64,000 nt of DNA from Calamus simplicifolius (GCA_900491605.1 UESW01004079.1:869328-933327); one strand, 5' to 3'; counted from the stretch's first letter, positions 1 through 13,000 are shown. Program-made: numbers and translations. Notes: generated by a model from the letters alone, not told the origin.

Positions 1-254
1 ACAAAGTCCTATTTTATGCCGAAGATTGGTGCTTTAAAGAAGTTCTTCTCGCAAAGTCCCATTTTATGCTTTTTTTTAACATTATTTCAAATTATGCTTT
101 TTAGTTATCATGATAAATATAAAAAAATATTATTTTATATAAATTTTTTAATAATATTTTTTTTACTTTAATATTTTTTTTATAAAAATTTTACTTTCAA
201 CATAAATCATATAGAACCGTATCAAATAACACTGATTTAAAAAACGGTTCCAAC
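1..254. other. AT-rich flank, no gene seen
   Basis: AT-rich sequence at the left edge with two short related copies of a motif ending attttatgc near 10 and 60. No coding potential is visible. It is the target DNA upstream of the LINE insertion. Confidence 0.6.
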
Positions 255-2159
255 CATGCTTGTCTCTTTTTTTTTTTTTTTTGTACAAACGGGCGATCAC
301 ACTGATCTAGTGCGAGTCAGCCCAGATAGATCAGAGTACAAAATTTACTGCAAAGGAGCTGGGCAGGGGTCACCCGAAGTCAAAATCCATGGACCAGAAA
401 GCAGAGCCACTGAAGAAGCAATCCAGTCCGCCGCCGAGTTGGCTTCACGATATATATGACGGGACTGAACACAATCAATCTCCCGCAGAATAGCCCAAAT
501 ATCCAACAAAATCGGATTAGACAGAGCAGGAGGGCAATTCTGCGTCTGGATCCAAGAAATAACCGACATGGAGTCGCCCTCAATACAAATCCTCTGAGCA
601 TGAAGAACCCGAGCAGCATAAGAAATACCCGCCCAAGCCGCGCGAAGTTCAGACATGGGGACAGAAGAGTCAAGAGAACCAAAACCTCCTGCCGCCAAAA
701 GATCACCATGGGGACCTCTGATAATGAACGCTGACCCAGCAACTCTACCACGGACACTTCCGTCAAAATTGACTTTGACAAACCCTGGAGGGGGGGATCC
801 CAGGAGATAAGAACCGTATGCCGGTTCGCTGCCGAAGCAGCAGGGGATCTCCAGTGGCCAGAGATATCAAACCCAATCCGAGCACAGTCCGTCGCCAATA
901 ATCTGATCTTTCTAACAGTCTTATGCAGAGAGATAGTGTCATCAGAGAAAATAAACTGGTTCCTAGTAAGCCAAATCTGATAGGCAGTGACCGCCCAGAG
1001 ACCTTTCTTATGCTGAGGGCATCTCCGAAGATTCAGAAGGAAAGAAGAGTACAGGGAGCCCGAGTCATTCTGACTGAGAGGATAACCCACCATAAACCAG
1101 ACCCGCCTAGCTCTTGGGCAGATGAAAATAGCATGATCTATAGATTCCTCCTCCAAGCTGCATAACGGGCAGATCGACTGAATAGGGATACCCCGCCGAG
1201 AAAGGAGAGTACAGGTAGGGAGGGAGCCCCACAGAAGTTTCCAGATAAATAACTGAACTCTGGGGATAGTAGGGAGCTTCCAAATCCACGCAGCATCTTC
1301 CAGGCACTGAGGCTGAGATCTGAACATCATCATCAGATCCCTAGTCGGGGCCTTAGAGAGACAGGAACTCTGCCAGAGTCTCACATCAGAGGAACGACCA
1401 GGAAGAAGAGGCATCGATAAAATCCGCCGGGCAAGTTCCGTACCAAACAATCTGGTCACCGAGGGATATGCCAAGCAGGAGGATCAGAGGATATCAAGTC
1501 CTTGACCCGAAGACTGGAAGGGGTCTCAATGCTGATAAAGGAGGGCCATCGAGAGAGAGGAAGCTCAGAAATCCAAGTATCCTGAATAACACTGACCGAA
1601 GAACCATCACCGATCATCCAGGAGAGATTGTCCAAAATAGCCTGACCATAGCGACAGATCTCCTTCCAAAAGGAGGAGCTTCCCCGAGGTGGCGAAATAT
1701 ACATGGCAGATGTCCATTCTCCATACCTAATACGCATCAGGGAGCTCCAAAGATAATGTGGCTCAAGAAGAAACCTCGAAGCATGTCTGGCAATAAGGGC
1801 TTTTCTTCTAACAATCAAGGACTGGATACCGAGACCACCCTCAGCAATAGGCATACAAACCAAGTCCCAGGATAAGAGGTGAATCCCATGACCATCCTGC
1901 ACTGAAGCCCATAGGAAATCACGAAAGCATCTCTCGATCCTTCTCAGGCAAGTAATTGGAATGGCTGAATTCGACAGGATATGCAGGGGAAGGGAGGAAA
2001 GAACTGATCGAATAATAATTACCCTAGCCATCATAGAAAGACCAGTCACCTGCCATCCCTCAATGCGCTGGCGCACCCGCTTCTCAATCTCGGAGAAATC
2101 AGAGCAGCGGGGACTTCGCCCCGTTATAGGGATCCCTAAATAAATCATGCTTGTCTCTT
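255..2159 (-). mobile_element. 5'-truncated LINE (L1-type non-LTR retrotransposon) with target duplications
   Basis: The 14-bp direct repeat catgcttgtctctt lies at 255-268 and again at 2146-2159. A T-run (267-282) directly follows the left copy and is the poly(A) tail of an element transcribed on the minus strand. The right copy abuts the truncated 5' end at 2145. Poly(A), a direct repeat of this length and 5' truncation are hallmarks of target-primed reverse transcription. Only the last part of ORF2 is present (late RT/connection, zf-RVT, RNase H), so the endonuclease and most of the RT are missing. It cannot be autonomous. Confidence 0.9.
345..2145 (-). pseudogene. LINE ORF2 3' portion: RT connection, zf-RVT, RNase H
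   Basis: Reading from 2148 down, the first segment (to about 1460) resembles the region C-terminal to the RT core in plant LINEs (WKEICRYG, IGDGSSVSVIQDTW). The second segment (about 1474-780) has the zf-RVT signature with two Cys pairs (CPLC and a later HAIFIC). The third (698-345) is an RNase H domain with SELRAAW (Glu), EGDSM (Asp) and REANSAADW (Asp). The frame changes near 1460 and again near 760-800, between the first RNase H Asp (NFDGSV-like) and the rest, so the reading frame is broken at least twice. It is the decayed protein of the truncated LINE. Confidence 0.85.
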
Positions 2160-2874
2160 GAACGTGTCTTTCAACTTAAATTTAATATAAATAATTAAAA
2201 ATATTTTAAAATATATTACATTAATTTTATTATAAATATTATATTAATGGTACATTGTTATTTCATAAATTAGTATGATATTTTTTTTTAAATATTAAAA
2301 ATATAAATCATTCGTTTTTATTTTAATGGGTATCAAATATATTACAAGTAATCGGTTACGGTAAAAAATACAAATTTTATGAGGTTGGAGTGCTTAAAAA
2401 AAAGCTTTAAGAACTTTTATATATAATAATATATTTTATATTTTTATATTATTCATTAAATTTAATTTTATCATATCATCATCTCGCAATGAAGTCACCT
2501 CCTTTGCTTGATGGTGCGCTGTCACTTATGGGGATTTTTTTTATAAAAAAGGGGCACATCGACGAATCGAAGGAGGCAAAGAAGAAAGTAACTGTAAGTT
2601 AAGGTGACTGTCGTGATGGGATTGTTAATTTGGCTACTGATGCACACGTTGCTACCATGGAGGGATTACGTAGGAAGACGGTGGTTATAAAAAAGAGATA
2701 GATTAGGAGACGATGGCTTCATTGGAGGCTCCGATCTTCAATTAGAGGAGACTTTGGAGCGGCGGACGCCTTAGGGAAAATGAACGAAACGATCACACCA
2801 TTCACGTCCCGGGTTGTTGGGGGCATGCTGAGGAGCGAAAGGGATGGTATTGTGGGTGCGTTGAGGTCGAAAGG
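2160..2874. other. Intergenic, AT-rich then mixed sequence
   Basis: Positions 2160-2480 are very AT-rich. From 2490 to 2870 the composition is balanced, but all frames carry stops and I recognise no product or repeat. It separates the LINE from the 3' LTR of element A. Confidence 0.5.
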
Positions 2875-3743
2875 TGTTGTCATAGAAATTAATTCTTTAA
2901 TTTGAATGCAGTTTATCTCTGAGTCTGAATATCGATCTTTCGTCTGAGTAAACTTACAAGACAGTTTTCATACAAAAAATATTAAAGGATGATTCTTGCA
3001 AAAGATCCTTCGACGTCCAAGAAGATTCACAGCAAATAAATAGAAGAAGGCTCTCACAGAAAAGTCCTTCAAAAATATATATCGAGAGCTAAAAACTCTG
3101 CTTGAGCTTCAATGGATTCTCAGTGAAAGAGTATCCGTACCTGAAGAGATTTTAGGACAGGGTATTTATAGACGGTTGGAATGATGGTGGACAGTTACTT
3201 GACTTCTTGAACATGCCTCAGGAAATCAGAAAACATCATGATTTGAATCTGATTCGAATCAAGTTATCTATGAGGCCGATAGATTCGAATCTCATTTGTT
3301 ACGAGGGTCGATGGCCAAGGAAGAAAATTGGCGCTTTAAGATTAGGTTACATGGTTATTTTTTGATAATATGCCATATTTGGCTTTATTCCCATCCTAGA
3401 GATGTTGGGAGCCAACGCGATCGGAATCTTGTCAAATAATCAGGGATCTGATTTTATGTTGATTGCGGTTGGAGGATTGTACTCGGCTCCTAGTTCCTAT
3501 TTTGGAAAGATTGTTCTTGGTGTTGCCGAGGCATGGAAAGGCTCGGTCCTGCCGAGGTATAGAGGTGGCTCGGTCATGCCGAGGTATAAAAATAGTTCGG
3601 AATCACCGAAGCTCAGACCTGTCAAGGTATGACAATTTTGTCTTTTTCTGAACATGATATCTGGCGGACGAAAATAAAAAATGATCCTAATCTTTTTCTC
3701 ACATGCATGGATATTAATGCAATAACGATTTTACCCCTTATCA
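2875..3743 (-). repeat. 3' LTR of element A
   Basis: Read on the minus strand it begins TGATAAGGGGTAAAAT at 3743 and ends in ACAACA at 2875, giving TG...CA termini. The first bases match the start of B's LTR (TGTTGGGGGGTAAAAT), followed by a shared attgcattaatatcc stretch. It holds short hairpin motifs of the form CTCGG-loop-CCGAG (3525-3600) and a TATAAATA box at 3170-3163. About 869 bp. The five bases beyond the low end are aaagg; no partner can be checked because the 5' LTR is absent. Confidence 0.8.
3163..3170 (-). promoter_or_regulatory. TATA box in element A LTR
   Basis: TATAAATA on the minus strand, about 290 bases before the LTR 3' end, a normal place for the U3 promoter of a long plant LTR. 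Confidence 0.5.
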
Positions 3744-3746
3744 CAT

Positions 3747-3760
3747 GCCCCCACTCCCTA
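3747..3760 (-). other. Polypurine tract of element A
   Basis: Minus strand AGGGAGTGGGGGCA lies just before the LTR start. B has AGGGAGTGGAGGGCA in the same place. It is the presumed plus-strand primer for reverse transcription. Confidence 0.75.
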
Positions 3761-4017
3761 ATCCGAAGTGTAGGTTCGAGCGTAGGGAGTAGAGTTTCAG
3801 ATGACTTCATTCGACTAGGAGAATTCAAACTGACGGAGGCATGCCATGAGGCCCTCATAAATGTTAGGCCATAGTTTCATCATTTCTCCTCCATCATACG
3901 AGGAGAAAATCCCTCGCCTTCTGCTATTGGCCACAGGTGGAATGACATATGGTAGGCTCAGGGCTTAGTAGCATTCGGGCTAAGGTTTGGCGATGCATGG
4001 CGATACTCATTAAGACG

Positions 4018-4026
4018 GTTTAAAAG
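4018..4026 (+). promoter_or_regulatory. Possible TATA box of opposite-strand gene in A
   Basis: TTTAAAAGG lies about 85 bases before the ATG at 4107. Element B has TATATATA at a comparable distance before its homologous gene. Confidence 0.35.
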
Positions 4027-4106
4027 GAGTCAAGTGGCGCTACCCTCGTTACGTTTTCTTCCTATCTTCCTCTCCAAAGATCAAACATTTTCGATCCAGA
4101 AATAAT

Positions 4107-7031
4107 ATGGTTGGTGCCTCTTCTGCTGATATTGGAGATATAAAGCGTCCTGCCGATGTTGCCTCGACGATAACTCTGGCGGACCTGGAGAGGATTCGCC
4201 AAGATTACTGGTTCATAAGCGATATTCGAATGCGAGATCCTGGTCCTGGACAGAGGGTACCTAATCAACTGGAGATGGGGGCTTTTTTCTACGAGGAAAG
4301 TTTCAAAGTGAGTCTTCATTTTCCTCTTCATCCTCTGATAAAAGGTGTAATGGAGTATTATGGCATCTGCCCCACGATGGTCACACCGAATAGTTGGCGA
4401 TACATTATCGGGTTCATCTTAATGTGTGCGCTTATGGGAGTGACAACGATGGTTCCTTTGTTTCGGGCCTGCTACAGTCTTACATCCTCCAAGGATTCGT
4501 CTTGGCCTTATATAGGACCGCGGAAGAATTTCAAGAGGATCTCGAAGGTCCCGACCTCCATCAAAGGGTGGAAGTCACGATTTTTCCTTATCGAATGGGA
4601 TGTTGCACACGACTTTCCCTATAAATGGGCATCTCTCGCCCTAGAGCCAAACCAGTGTCCGACATTGTCGAAGGAAAAAAAAGAGGACTTCGATATTCTT
4701 TACGGTAGCAAGGCAATCCCAATCAATGCCTTCCTATTCGATGAGGCCCTCCACAATGCTGGGCTGAGCAAGGTTAATCCCTTAGGTGAGTTCTACATCA
4801 TTTCTCCCATGTTTAGATATGTTTGTAAGGGCGTAGCTGATCGTCCAATGGTTCATCATTGCAGTGATTAGGTTCGAGCTTGGGGCTCAGATGAGAGAAT
4901 GCTTGAAATCGACTCTGGTGGTTCAAGCAGAGGGAAGGGCGTGAAGTGCTCTCGCACAATATCGTCGACTCCTGTGAGAGGAAAAAAAGGCTAAGGTTGA
5001 GCAAAAACTTTCATCTCCTTTCGAACTTAAGCTAGCTTTGCCGAGCCACTCACAGGAGGAGGCTAGGTCCTGGTCCCCGAGTCCTTCGAGGGGAGGCATC
5101 AGGGAGGAGTCGAATCTAGCCCTCATCATAGCTCCGGAGTCCGTAGAGCAGATGCTAAAAGATGGGCTTGAAGGAACAATGGTTTGGGGAGAGTTGGGGC
5201 CCGCTCACCCATCTGAATCAGCGGGCGATAGTTTTCAAATAATAGAGCTTCATTATCATGTGGTTACCGATGTGTATTTATCGAAAAAAGATTGTTCCAT
5301 GAGTAAGCAAAAGTTGAAGGAATTGCTTTTCAAGGATCGTGCGGCTGCCTTAGCAGCGAGCGTTGTCCCGCTCGCGATGGAATCTCCTTCCCGACGAGGA
5401 GAGACGAAAGGAGGGATCCATCGGATGAATAGGGAATCCCCTCGGTGAGGCTAGATGAATCAGGACCTTTGAGGATATCGACAAGTGACGATGAGGGGTG
5501 AACAAGCCGGCTCAGTCCTCTCATCTATCCTTCGGGCCTTCCCATCGAGGAATTGCTATCTCGGATTGACAACTTTCTTTTCCTTCTTTTTTTCAGATGA
5601 GAGGGATCCTCTTGAAGAAGAGGAAGAAGAAATTGAAAATCAGAAGGTGACTTTAATGGTTGAAGGGTAAGAAATACCCTTGGACTTGGAGGACTACGTG
5701 TTGGTCCCCGATCGATGCATCTTAAGAGATATGAACATCTCTTGCCTTCGGGTGAGTACTCTTCTTTCCCTTATCCTCTTGGATATTTTATACAGCTCCC
5801 CAAGCTTGCTTATTTTGCTCTGCTGTAGGCAACTATCCTCCATCAGATACTTTATAGACGTTTAATTTCTTCCCAAGAGAATCATAGACGAACTCTGCTC
5901 GAAACTGAGGTGCTCTAAAGTGAATTAAGTTTAGCCCGCCAGCACTCAGAAGGATTAACAAAGATACAAACTGAGCTTGAAGAAGCTCGAAGATTAGCCA
6001 AGGAAGCCCAATCAAAGGCATTAAAACATCGGGCTGAGGTTGCTGAACTTGAGGGGGCTCAAAAATCGGCTGATGAAGCTTGGTCATAGTTTTTGAAGTT
6101 TTGAACTGAGGCCACGAAGGAGATGGACCTCGTAAATGGCAAAGTAGCTGAGGAGAGATGCGAGTTCGAAAGTCGGTTTGCATCTTATCAGAAACAAGTT
6201 GCTGACCTTTCGATTGAACTAGAACGGACACGATTCGATGCCAGCGAAGATTGGGTAAGGCTCGAGCATGCCTGGAAAGATATGAACAAGTATAAGAAAG
6301 AAGGGGAAAAGGCTCAGAAGAGGGCCAAGGAAGTGGAAGCCAAAGTCACTCCGCATGCTAAAGAAGTATATTTGTCCATCTCTCTAACCGAAGTCAATCT
6401 AATCGTTCATTTTATTTGTTATTTTGCTTTTTCAGCTACAAAAGATTATAGGAAAGATGGAAGTTTTGATTGAGGATTTATCCTCGAGCTAAAAGAAACG
6501 CTTCGAGCTCGAGCGCCGAGTAATCAAAGTTGATGACCATATAGCTTTAGCGGTAGACAGATATAAAAGCTCAACCGAGTTTACTGAAGCGCAACTCCAG
6601 TTCTTTAAGGAGGCATATCGAATCGGGGTGAATGAGGTACGGATGAGGATAATCCAAGAGTATTCGGACATCGATCTCTCGTTCCTAGAGGCCGAGAGGT
6701 ATTGTTTTTTGCCATCGGCAATCGAAGCCCTAGTGGCGATTCCCTCGTTTGCCGATGATGACAATGATGATGAGGACGGCCCCAACATTGACTTTGAGGT
6801 GGCTTTAGGAGGAGATTCGATCAAGATCCAAAGCCCACCCCAGGGGCCGAGGTTTTACAACCAACCACCGAGGAAGGTGAAGCTCCACAGTCAATTGTTG
6901 ACATAGGCATGGTTTTAGGGCCAAAACACGAAGAGGCCGATGTTTCCTCGGCCGTTGAAAGGATGGACCGAAAGATTAGCTGGGTCAGCACACTCCGAGC
7001 GTTGTTGAAATTACTTTCGGAGATGAAGTAG
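4107..7031 (+). pseudogene. Opposite-strand extra gene of A: Transposase_28-type / coiled-coil protein, decayed
   Basis: The first exon (4107-4785) carries the plant 'putative gypsy-type transposon' domain (Pfam Transposase_28 type), with FPLHPLIKGVMEYY, PNSWRYIIGF and SIKGWKSRF. It ends at a GTGAGT donor at 4786. The homologous exon in B ends at the same codon position. Then come a Ser/Pro-rich segment (about 5038-5448), a heptad-rich coil (about 5880-6365, donor GT at 6366), and a last exon after the acceptor ending at 6435. The last exon has EYSDIDLSFLEAE, matching EHPEWDLSFLDAE in B, then an acidic tail. In-frame stops near 5445 and 6088 and a frame change near 6900 disable it. The function of these proteins is unknown. 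Confidence 0.75.
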
Positions 7032-7500
7032 GGCCTTAGAGATTCATTTTTTTTGCATTTTTTCTTCTTTTTGTAATATGGAAGACTATATGCTTTGTGT
7101 TATCAGTTCTTATGAAATCCTATTTTTTTCAACACTATTTTGTTGCTTGGAATGTTGCATACTCGATGTATTTTCTTAACGTGCCTAGGACCTGCTAAGC
7201 TTGGTTGTTCAAACTTGGTTCGATCAGAGCTTAAGAAGTCCTTGGCAATTTGGTTTCGCCGAGATAGGAGAAATCGCTCGGATTTACCGAAATGAAATGA
7301 ATTACTCATCTTTTCTGAGACTAAGAAAATCACTCGGCCTTGCTGAGGTGAGAAAGATCATTCGGTTGTGTCAAGGCTTGAGGAATCACTCGGCTTTGCC
7401 GAGATGAAATATATGGCTTGGCTTTGCCGAGGCAAAATATAATGCTCAGCTATGCCGAAGCTTATTAATGGCTCGGTTTTCTCGAGCTTCATTAACATTT
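7032..7500. repeat. Degenerate hairpin repeats and A-specific spacer
   Basis: Between 7245 and 7500 loosely repeated units contain CTCGGC/T-loop-GCCGAG-type motifs (for example near 7399, 7422 and 7445). This is a more decayed relative of the array at 9228-9925. No gene is seen. Confidence 0.5.
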
Positions 7501-7935
7501 GATTTTTTTTCAAAGATTTTACCTTGCAATTAATGCATTTTCCTTTCCGATGTGGGTTTACCTTTTTCATACGTCAAGTAATCAATTGCCCTTTGGGCTA
7601 CTCGCTTTTCCAAAAAATGCCATTTCATATCTGGCCATGCTTTGGAAAAACCAAAAATGGATATACGCATTTAAATTGTTCAATCCAGGAGATCTTTTAT
7701 CTCTCTCGTGTTCCGAGGGGAGACTCTCTGTATAATCCACAAGATCCATCGAGATGACGATACGTGGCCGATTTGTGGGTTCAAGAAATGCTTGCTTCAT
7801 TAGACGAGAAAAAACTCCTCGAATTCTACCCGCGAGAGAGAGCAAATAAGCAACATGTGGCTCCAAAGTTATGGCGATTGGCACGCTTTGAATCCCGAAA
7901 ACTCCTCTCTACTGAGGGAGGTCGTCTCTGCTAAA

Positions 7936-8409
7936 TAGCTATAAAAGGGGGATGAACGGGATGCATTGAGCATAGTTAGAGAGCCTTCATTATTATGAGA
8001 GTGGAAGAAGATCTGTGAGGTCTTTCCCATGCCAGAGGCGAATGCCGAAGTGTTAGCCTTATCTTGTGAGATCTGGCCTACTTTTTATGATTCGGATGAA
8101 GAAGTTGTTGAAAGGCAAGACACACTTAAGGGGTCAAGGAGTATGAATTCTCCTCGGAGCTCAAGTGTGAAGAGCGAAGAAGAGGAGGAGAGAAGGAAGG
8201 GAGGAGTTGTGGAGGTTGCATGTGAAGCGCAAGGGAGGCATGTAGAGGTCACACGGGAAGCGCAAGGGAGGCGTGTAGAGGTTACACGGGAAGCGCATAT
8301 GGGCACTTTCTACTTGGCTTCTATCCTATGTTGTGGGGCCATAGAAATCACTGAAAATATAATTTCTGGTGGGCCTCGGCTTTCACATGCTTTCCGTCAA
8401 TCATGGTAG
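7936..8409 (+). other. Possible second opposite-strand unit of A
   Basis: A CTATAAAAGGGGG box at about 7940 is followed by an ATG at 8029 and a 126-codon frame rich in Glu/Ser, with an imperfect 13-residue repeat (EVTREAQGRR) around 8215-8300. The DNA near 8245-8300 (aggtcacacgggaagcgca) resembles the minus strand of B near 49800, and B has a TATAAAAAGGGG box in the corresponding place. Homology of the unit is fair. A protein product is unproven and I recognise no domain. Confidence 0.4.
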
Positions 8410-9227
8410 CCATCGACCTACCTGAAGTCCATTAGGTAGCTTCTAAGGGGAAAGAAAGCCAAAGGTAAGTGCCATCAGGCCATTTTCTTCTTTCCATATC
8501 TTTGCCGATGCTTCGAAGATTGCAACTCAATAAAGTTCTCTTTTTCGATTTTCGAAGCAGAAGCTTTGCTAATGCAGTGTTGGCAGCCGAACTTATTTGT
8601 TCGAGCATTTTCTTATATTTTCTGTGCTGTAATGTACTTGTAATATCCCGTAATGAGCTGTAACCTTTTGTAATGAATTATTTTGAAATGAAATAACTTT
8701 CAATTACTTATATTTCCTTGTTTTTTGTTTCATTTTCGCTAAGTGTTCACAATTTTAATGTACCGATGTCTTTGCATTATTCCGACATATACACCATGCA
8801 TAGGTACGTCAGCTCCTCTACCTTGAATGAAGTGCAAAAAAAGGGCTTGGACCTATCGAGACATAGGAATACCCAAGGGGCACCTCCTTGTTAAGGAGGA
8901 CGAACATCTAGTTTTTCCAAGTTTAAATTGGTCATGCTCGATTAAATAAAATTCCTGTAGTGTTAGGAGCACTTAGGGACTTAACTAAGTATTTCGCAAC
9001 TTAGATTGGCCCCACTGACGCTCGCCGGACTATGCTGATTCTTTGAAGATGGAGCACTTGACTCGTCTTGGATTATACGAAGGCCTAGGCGGCCTTGCTG
9101 ATGTTTAATTGAGGTTTGGTCATGCCAAAATTCCTTGTGTATTTTTATTCAATTAGCTGAAACTATGGTGAATTGCCAGTCGTGCTGAGTAATAAAGAGG
9201 ATTTTTCCTTGCTTTGTCATAGTGTGG
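8410..9227. other. Spacer in element A, no gene seen
   Basis: Mixed AT-rich sequence between the possible second unit and the main tandem array. All frames are short. Confidence 0.5.
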
Positions 9228-9925
9228 AGAGATAGCTCGGCCCTGCCGAGGTTCGAAGAGAAATTATATTTTACTTGGCGCTGTCATGGTATGGGAAAAT
9301 GGCTTGGCCCTGCCGATATTCGAAGAAAGATTATATTTTACTTGGCACTGCTAAGGTACGGAGAAACGGCTCAGCCCTACCAAGGTTTGGAGAAAGATTA
9401 TATTTTACTTGGCGCTGCCAAGGTACGAAGAAACAACTTGGCCCTACTGAGGTTCGAAGAAAGATTATATTTTACTTGGCGCTGCCAAGGTACGAAGAAA
9501 TGGCTCGGTCCTGCCGAGGTTCGGAGAAAGATTATATTTTACTTGGCGCTGCTAAGGTACAAAGAAATGGCTCGGCCCTGTCGAGGTTCGAAGAAAAATT
9601 ATATTTTACTTGGTGCTTCCAAGGTATGAAGAAACGGCTCAGCCTTATTAAGGTTTGAAGAAAGATTATATTTTACTTGGCACTGCCAAGGTATGAAGAA
9701 ACGGCTCGGCCCTGTTGAGGTTCGGAGAAAGATTATATTTTACTTGGTACTACTAAGGTATGGAGAAATGGCTCGGCCTGCCGAGGTTTGGAAAAAGATT
9801 ATATTTTACTTGACGCTACCAAGGTATGAAGAAATGGCTCAGCCCTTCTGAGATTCGGAGAAAGATTATATTTTACTTAGCGCTGCCAAGGTACGAAGAA
9901 ACGGTTCAGCCCTGCCGAGGTTTAG
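9228..9925 (+). repeat. Tandem array of about 11 units of 60-64 bp with paired hairpins (element A)
   Basis: Each unit has CTCGGC-CCT-GCCGAG, a spacer aagaaagattatatttta, CTTGGC-GCT-GCCAAG and a short tail. This is the reverse-complement consensus of the array at 46432-47447 in B and has the same position relative to pol. Copies have diverged. Some stems are broken, while others, such as CTCAG-CCCTT-CTGAG near 9838, stay paired despite changes in both arms. Translations through it are artefacts of the repeat. Confidence 0.85.
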
Positions 9926-10049
9926 AGATTGGGCAGAACCTGTCCTCCATCAACAACTTTTGGGAGAAGCAAGTGATACAGGAATATTGCAATTCTAAAA
10001 GTAAAGTTTCATTATTATAACCAGAATTAGTTTGATAGGAGTGTACTTT

Positions 10050-13000
10050 TCTAATGTATATCCGGAGATTGTCTGAATTCCATGTTCAGGGAATAGTCTT
10101 TTCGTCCAGATCTTGATGCTTGTAGGTGCGGGCCTAAGGACCTCTACGACCTGGTATAGACCTTCCCAATTTAGAGACAGCTTTCCTTACTTCAATGGCT
10201 TAGAGACAGATGCTTTGCAGAGTATAAGATCACTAGAAAGGAACGATTTTTCTCTAACTCGGGAGGAGTGATAATGGGCTACTCTTTATTGATAAGCTGC
10301 GATCCGGATCCAGGCTTTCTCTCTGACTTCTTCTATCAAGTTGAAATTGGATCAGAGATGTTCATCGTTCAATTCCTCCGAATAACTCTCCACCTGTGGT
10401 GAAGGTAGCCCTATTTCCACAGGAATGACAGCTTCCATGCCGAAGGCCATTTTAAATAGAGTTTCACCCATAGGGACCCTCTAGGTGGTTCGATAAGCTC
10501 ATAAAACATGATGAAGCTCATACGCCTATCTACCATGTGCCTTGTTGAGTCGAGCTTTGATTTCCTAAAGTAAGGTTCAGTTAGTTACCTCCATCTCACC
10601 ATTGGCTTGAGGGTGTTCGACCGATGTGAGCCATAGCTGATGCCATGATATTCAAAGAACTCTTAAAATTTAGGGTTGTCAAATTGTCTACCATTATCAA
10701 TGATGATGGTGAACGGAAGGCTGAACCGACAAATGATAGATCTCTATTCAAAATCCCTAGCCCAGGCTTTAGTTATCTAGGCGACTGCCTTGGCCTCGAT
10801 CTACTTGGTAAAATAGTCGATCGCTATGAATAGAAACTTTCTTTGTCCCGTAGCAAGAGAAAAAGGACCGAGGATGTTCATTCCTCATTTAGCGAAGGGC
10901 CAGGTAGATAATATTGGAGTCAAGTGAGCAAAATGGAGTCTCTGAATATTTGAATGCCGTTGACATGAGTCACAGGCTTGGACAAGGTCATCAGAATTCT
11001 TTTGCATAGTTGGCCAGTAATACCCTTGGTGTAATACCTTTTGACATAAGGCTTGGCCGCCAAGATGAATGCCACATATGCATTCATGAACTTTTCGAAG
11101 AGCATAATCAGCTTTCGACGGTCGAAGGCATTTGAGCAATGGCATAGAGAAAGATTGCTTATATAGCTGGTTGTCGAGCAGGATATAACGGAGCGCTTGC
11201 ATCTTCAGTCTCCTTGCCTCCTTTCGGTCCATCGAAAGAGATCCTTCTTTGAGGTACTTGACAATTGGGTCAAACCAAGATGGCTCGGCCTCAATCTGCA
11301 TTACTTGGTCAGTCTCAGCAATGCTAGATTTCTCGAGGACCTCCAAGTGAAACTTCCACTTAAGGTCCATTGAGTCCATGGTGGCTAGGCGAGATAGAAG
11401 GTTGATGCGCATGTTTTCGGTTCTGGGGATCTGAACAACTTCAAGCTTAGAAAAGGAGGAGGATAAATCACGAACATTTTGAAGATACCGAATCATGTTT
11501 GGTTTTCAAGCTTCGAATTCTCCTCGGACATGACTAGTCACCAACTGAGAGTCGGTGTAATTCAATCTCTTCACTTTCAAGTTGCGGGCGATCCGGAGTC
11601 CAGCAAGTAGAGCTTTATACTTTGCTCCATTATTAGAGATTGGAAAGGAGAAATGAATGCCATACTCAAAGATCGCGCCCTTCGGAGTGGTGAGGACTAA
11701 ACCGGTGCCAGAACCAATAATGCTAGAGGATCCATCCGCATGAAGTAGCCACAAAGCTTCGAGCTTCACCAGTTCAAAAATATCTGGAGCAGAACCATCT
11801 TCTGGTATGATACATTCAAGAAAAAAATCTGCCAAATTTGCACTTTGATGGCCGAACGAGGTTGATACTGGATATCATGCTCACTCAGCTCAATAACCCA
11901 TTTGGTCATTCTTTCCGATACTTTTGGATGATGGATGATTGATTTGATAGGTTGGTCGGTTAAGACTATCACGACATGTACTTGGAAGTATGGCCGTAAC
12001 TTTTGGACTGATGTTATCAAGGCCAACACCATCTTCTCAATATGAGTGTACCTCATCTTAGCATCTTGAAGTAATTTGTGACATAATAGATCGGCTTTTT
12101 AATTTTATTTTCTTTTCTGATCAGCACGGACCCAATGGCATTTTTGAGACCACCAAGTATAGGTACAACATCTTCCCGAGCTTTGGGCTACTAAGAATAG
12201 GCGGTGAGCCAAGGTATTTTTTGAGATCCTCAAAGGATTTCTGGCAGTCCGAAGTCCACTAAAAATTCTTGGCTGACCAAAGTGGCTTAAAGAAGGGCAA
12301 ACACTTTTTTGCCAATCGAGCCACGAAGCAATTGAGAGCCGTTATCCTCCCAATGAGATGCTGCACTTCTTTAACCAATCCCGAAGGTGCCATTTGTTGG
12401 AGAACTTGAATTTTCTGAGGTTTGCTTCGATGCCCCGCTAAAAAACCACGAAGCCCAGAAAATTTTCAGAATTAACCCCAAAGGCATATTTGGTCGGATT
12501 CAGCCTTATTTGGTACTTTCTGAGAGTCGCGAAGCTCTTCCTGAGGTCATCAATGTGCTAGGATTCTTCATTGCTTTTAACTAGAATGTTATCAATATAA
12601 ACCTCCATATTTCGATCAATTTGTTCTTTGAATACTTTATTAACCAGTCTTTAGTAGGTTGCTTCTGCATTTTTTAAGCCAAAAGGCATGACTCGATAGC
12701 AGTAAATACCTCGATCAGTAATGAAGGCGGTCTTTTCTTCATCTTTAGGTGCCATTCGAATTTGATTGTAGCCCAAGTAAGCATCCATGAAGGTCAGCAT
12801 CTGGTGGCCCGAGATAGCATCCACAAGCTAATCAATCCTGGGCAGAGAAAAATTATCCTTCGGATAGGCCTTGTTGAGATATGTAAAGTCGATACAGATC
12901 CTTTATTTGCCATTTAACTTCTTTACCATGACAACATTTGCTAGCCAATTGGGATAATTTACTTTTCAGATGAAGTTAGCTTTGACGAGCTTGTCAACCT

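Noticed and set aside
456..2143. Plus-strand frames of 60-135 codons over the LINE
   Set aside because: Antisense shadows of LINE ORF2, which is recognisable on the minus strand.
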